A stretch of 64,000 nt of DNA, taken from assembly GCF_029893805.1 (NCBI RefSeq), contig NZ_JARXYP010000002.1:9052001-9116000 (forward strand), read 5' to 3'. The position numbers were made by a program, and so were the translations under genes. Positions 62,263 through 64,000 of the stretch are shown piece after piece (the first letter of the stretch is position 1; each line of letters begins with the position of its first letter). The DNA is from Streptomyces sp. SAI-135 (lineage in GTDB: Bacteria > Actinomycetota > Actinomycetes > Streptomycetales > Streptomycetaceae). Below the pieces are notes generated by a model. The model ran no database searches. It was not told the origin of the DNA and worked only from the letters and a program-made list of their open reading frames with translations.

Positions 62263-63153
62263 ATGGGTGACGGATACGAGCCCGGACGGTCTGGGCAGGA
62301 GGACCTGCTCGGAGCCGAATGGGAGAGGCACCGGCCCGCGGTCTTCGGTGTGGCCTACCGGCTGCTGGGGAGTGTGGCCGATGCCGAGGATGTGACCCAG
62401 GACGTGTGGCTGCGCGCGGCCGGTGCGGATCTGCAGGTCGTCGGTGATCTGCGGGCCTGGCTGGTGACAGTGGCGGCGCGTCGGTCGTACGACATCCTCA
62501 AGAGTGCCCGTTTCCGCCGGGAGACTTATGTCGGGCCGTGGCTGCCGGAGCCGCTGCTGACGGGCCCGGACGCGTCGCAGCCGGTACTCGTCGACGAGTC
62601 GGTCAGTTCGGCGATGCTCCTGGTCATGGAAGAGCTGAGCCCGCCGGAGCGGGTGTCCTTCGTCTTGCACGATGTCTTCGGTCTTGAGTTCGGCCGGATC
62701 GCCGAAGTGCTTGATGTCTCCGTGCCGGGAGCACGGCAGCTCGCCTCGCGGGCACGACGGAAGGTGGTCAAGGCCAAGCAGACCGCGCCTCAAGCGTCGA
62801 AGGCAGAGCGGGAACGGGTCCTTACGGTCTTCCGCGCCGCCTACGAGGCCGGGGACCTGGCCGGCCTGGTCAGGCTCCTGCACCCGGACGCGGTCTACGT
62901 CACCGACGGCGGCGGCAAGGTCCTGGCGGCACGCAAGCTCATTCACGGCGGCGGGCGCGTCGCCGAGGTCATGGTGCGTACGGGGCGCCAGTGGCGCCCG
63001 GACCGCATCGACTTCGCGGAGGTCGGAGGCGAGCTGGCCCTCGTCTTCCACCGGCAAGGCCGCATCTACTCCGTCGACACGGTGCAGATCACAGACGGTC
63101 TGATCACCGCGTACCGCAGGGTCATTAACCCCGACAAACTCGCGCGCGTCTGA
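62263..63153 (+). CDS. ECF41-type sigma factor, canonical C-terminal motifs
   Basis: The 296-residue product has region 2 (VFGVAYRLLGSVADAEDVTQ), the linker motif GPWLPEPLL and region 4 (GLEFGRIAEVLDVSVPGARQ). The NTF2-like extension carries the ECF41 hallmark motifs VTDGGGKVLAA and a terminal NPDKLARV. ATG 62263 is used after AGGAGGAG; the frame is open further upstream. It probably controls the quinone oxidoreductase downstream through the promoter at 63156. Confidence 0.92.
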   Translation: MGDGYEPGRSGQEDLLGAEWERHRPAVFGVAYRLLGSVADAEDVTQDVWLRAAGADLQVVGDLRAWLVTVAARRSYDILKSARFRRETYVGPWLPEPLLTGPDASQPVLVDESVSSAMLLVMEELSPPERVSFVLHDVFGLEFGRIAEVLDVSVPGARQLASRARRKVVKAKQTAPQASKAERERVLTVFRAAYEAGDLAGLVRLLHPDAVYVTDGGGKVLAARKLIHGGGRVAEVMVRTGRQWRPDRIDFAEVGGELALVFHRQGRIYSVDTVQITDGLITAYRRVINPDKLARV

Positions 63154-63155
63154 GC

Positions 63156-63182
63156 TGTCACACGCGCAGGGGCTATCTCGTC
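63156..63182 (+). promoter_or_regulatory. perfect-match ECF41 promoter
   Basis: TGTCACA (63156-63162), exactly 16 bases, then CGTC (63179-63182): this equals the described ECF41 promoter consensus. It starts 2 bases after the sigma stop and should drive the leader ORF and the oxidoreductase. Confidence 0.8.
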
Positions 63183-63241
63183 TCCCTGCTGAGAACGCAT
63201 AACGGGCGACGAAGCAATACGCGCGAGCAGGGAGATCGATC

Positions 63242-63325
63242 ATGCGGAACGGCATACATCCACCTGCTGCCGCCATGACCCTGCGCGCGAGTGCGCTGTG
63301 CGCTCGCCATCGCCTCTCCCAGTAA
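63242..63325 (+). CDS. possible 27-residue leader peptide
   Basis: ATG 63242 follows a good site (AGGGAGATCGATC) and encodes MRNGIHPPAAAMTLRASALC then ARHRLSQ, ending in TAA eight bases before the oxidoreductase ATG. The stop overlaps that gene's own ribosome site (AAGGATC). It lies about 60 bases after the ECF41 promoter. It may couple translation or act as an attenuator, but expression is unproven. Confidence 0.45.
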   Translation: MRNGIHPPAAAMTLRASALCARHRLSQ

Positions 63326-63333
63326 GGATCAGC

Positions 63334-64000
63334 ATGCAAGCCATCACTGTGCGAGACCGTGACGCCGGTGTCGCCGGTATGTCCCTGACGGACATGCCCT
63401 ACCCCCATGCGGCCGAGAATGACGTCATCGTGCGCGTGCACGCCGCCGGCTTCACCCGCGGCGAACTGGACTGGCCCGCCACGTGGACCGATCGCGCCGG
63501 CCGCGACCGGACGCCCAGTGTGCCCGGACACGAGCTGTCCGGTGTCGTCGCGGAGCTGGGGTACGGCACCACCGGCCTGAGCGTCGGACAGAGAGTGTTC
63601 GGCCTGGCTGACTGGACCCGCAACGGCAGCCTCGCCGAGTACGTCGCGGTGGAGGCCCGCAACCTCGCCCCGCTGCCGGCGGACATCGACCACACCGTGG
63701 CCGCCGCGCTGCCCATCTCCGGACTGACCGCCTGGCAGGGCCTGTTCGACCACGGCCACCTCACCACGGGCCAGACCGTCCTCATCCAGGGTGCTGCGGG
63801 CGGCGTCGGCTCGATCGCCGTGCAGCTCGCCCGCGAGGCCGGCGCCCGCGTCATTGGCACCGGCCGGGCCTCCGACCGGGACAGGGCACTCGCCCTCGGG
63901 GTAGACACCTTCATCGACCTGCAGGCCGAGAAGCTGGAGCACGCCGGCGAGGTCGACGTCGTGTTCGACGTGATCGGCGGTGACATCCTCGACCGCTCGG
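63334..64000 (+). CDS. zinc-free quinone oxidoreductase-like (MDR) protein, cut by window end
   Basis: The first 222 residues of an MDR-type NADPH:quinone/enone reductase are seen: an N-terminal GroES-like part (VIVRVHAAGFTRGELDWPAT, PGHELSGVVAELG) and the cofactor site IQGAAGGVGSIAVQLAREAG. No catalytic zinc Cys set is present. ATG 63334 follows GTAAGGATCAGC. As the oxidoreductase after an ECF41 sigma gene it fits the known ECF41-target pattern. Confidence 0.88.
   Translation, partial: MQAITVRDRDAGVAGMSLTDMPYPHAAENDVIVRVHAAGFTRGELDWPATWTDRAGRDRTPSVPGHELSGVVAELGYGTTGLSVGQRVFGLADWTRNGSLAEYVAVEARNLAPLPADIDHTVAAALPISGLTAWQGLFDHGHLTTGQTVLIQGAAGGVGSIAVQLAREAGARVIGTGRASDRDRALALGVDTFIDLQAEKLEHAGEVDVVFDVIGGDILDRS

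Overview
The window is typical Streptomyces DNA. It is very GC-rich with strong third-position GC bias, many GTG and TTG starts, a complete conservon (kinase-like sensor, roadblock, DUF742, GTPase, P450), ECF41 sigma factors with C-terminal extensions, a secreted S53 protease and many 4-base GTGA/ATGA gene overlaps. Insertion-sequence debris and decayed genes are frequent, which suggests an accessory region or chromosome arm. No tRNA, rRNA or CRISPR array was seen.

Layout. 1-6.4 kb: the 3' part of a P450 with its ferredoxin, a gutted molybdopterin oxidoreductase remnant, then an APC permease, an aldehyde dehydrogenase and a class I amidotransferase that look like a polyamine (gamma-glutamyl) catabolic set. 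6.4-10 kb: a leftward folD-purU-gcvT-like one-carbon operon, divergent from a TetR regulator, with a palindrome inside the operon promoter. 10-17 kb: a PP2C remnant, a second P450 and a leftward conservon whose P450 lacks the ExxR arginine. 17-31 kb: a Nudix hydrolase, a GAF/PAS/PP2C phosphatase, an HxlR regulator with an MBL hydrolase, a 1394-residue sedolisin with regulatory and Kelch-like domains and a divergent TrmB/LuxR regulator, and a family 2 glycosyltransferase.

31-48 kb: an FAD oxidoreductase and ECF41 sigma pair, IS630 remnants (one internally inverted), a lipoprotein, a STAS protein, then an island of four DUF5994-type paralogues with CsbD, coiled-coil and other small proteins (35.2-40.3 kb). 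This is followed by an N5-(carboxyethyl)ornithine synthase homologue, IS110 debris, a MerR-controlled hydrolase/SDR pair, a VOC-like protein, a hotdog thioesterase, and decayed IS5 and FUSC genes.

48.3-56.7 kb: the centrepiece, nine tightly packed rightward genes forming the nitrogen-starvation/cyanide-assimilation type cluster (MSMEG_0565-0572 families; Nit1C type). They encode a small 0570 protein, a flavoprotein, an amidohydrolase, a 0572 protein, a radical SAM enzyme, a GNAT-AIR synthase fusion, two carbon-nitrogen hydrolases (one without its catalytic Cys) and a glycosyltransferase. No substrate is proven.

56.8-64 kb: an IS5-family element with terminal inverted repeats enclosing a passenger gene, a second decayed copy fused into a truncated GlxA-type regulator, an HD-domain (cyanamide hydratase-like) protein, an MFS exporter, and a second ECF41 gene. 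Downstream of that gene lie a consensus-like ECF41 promoter, a 27-codon possible leader ORF and a quinone oxidoreductase cut by the window end.
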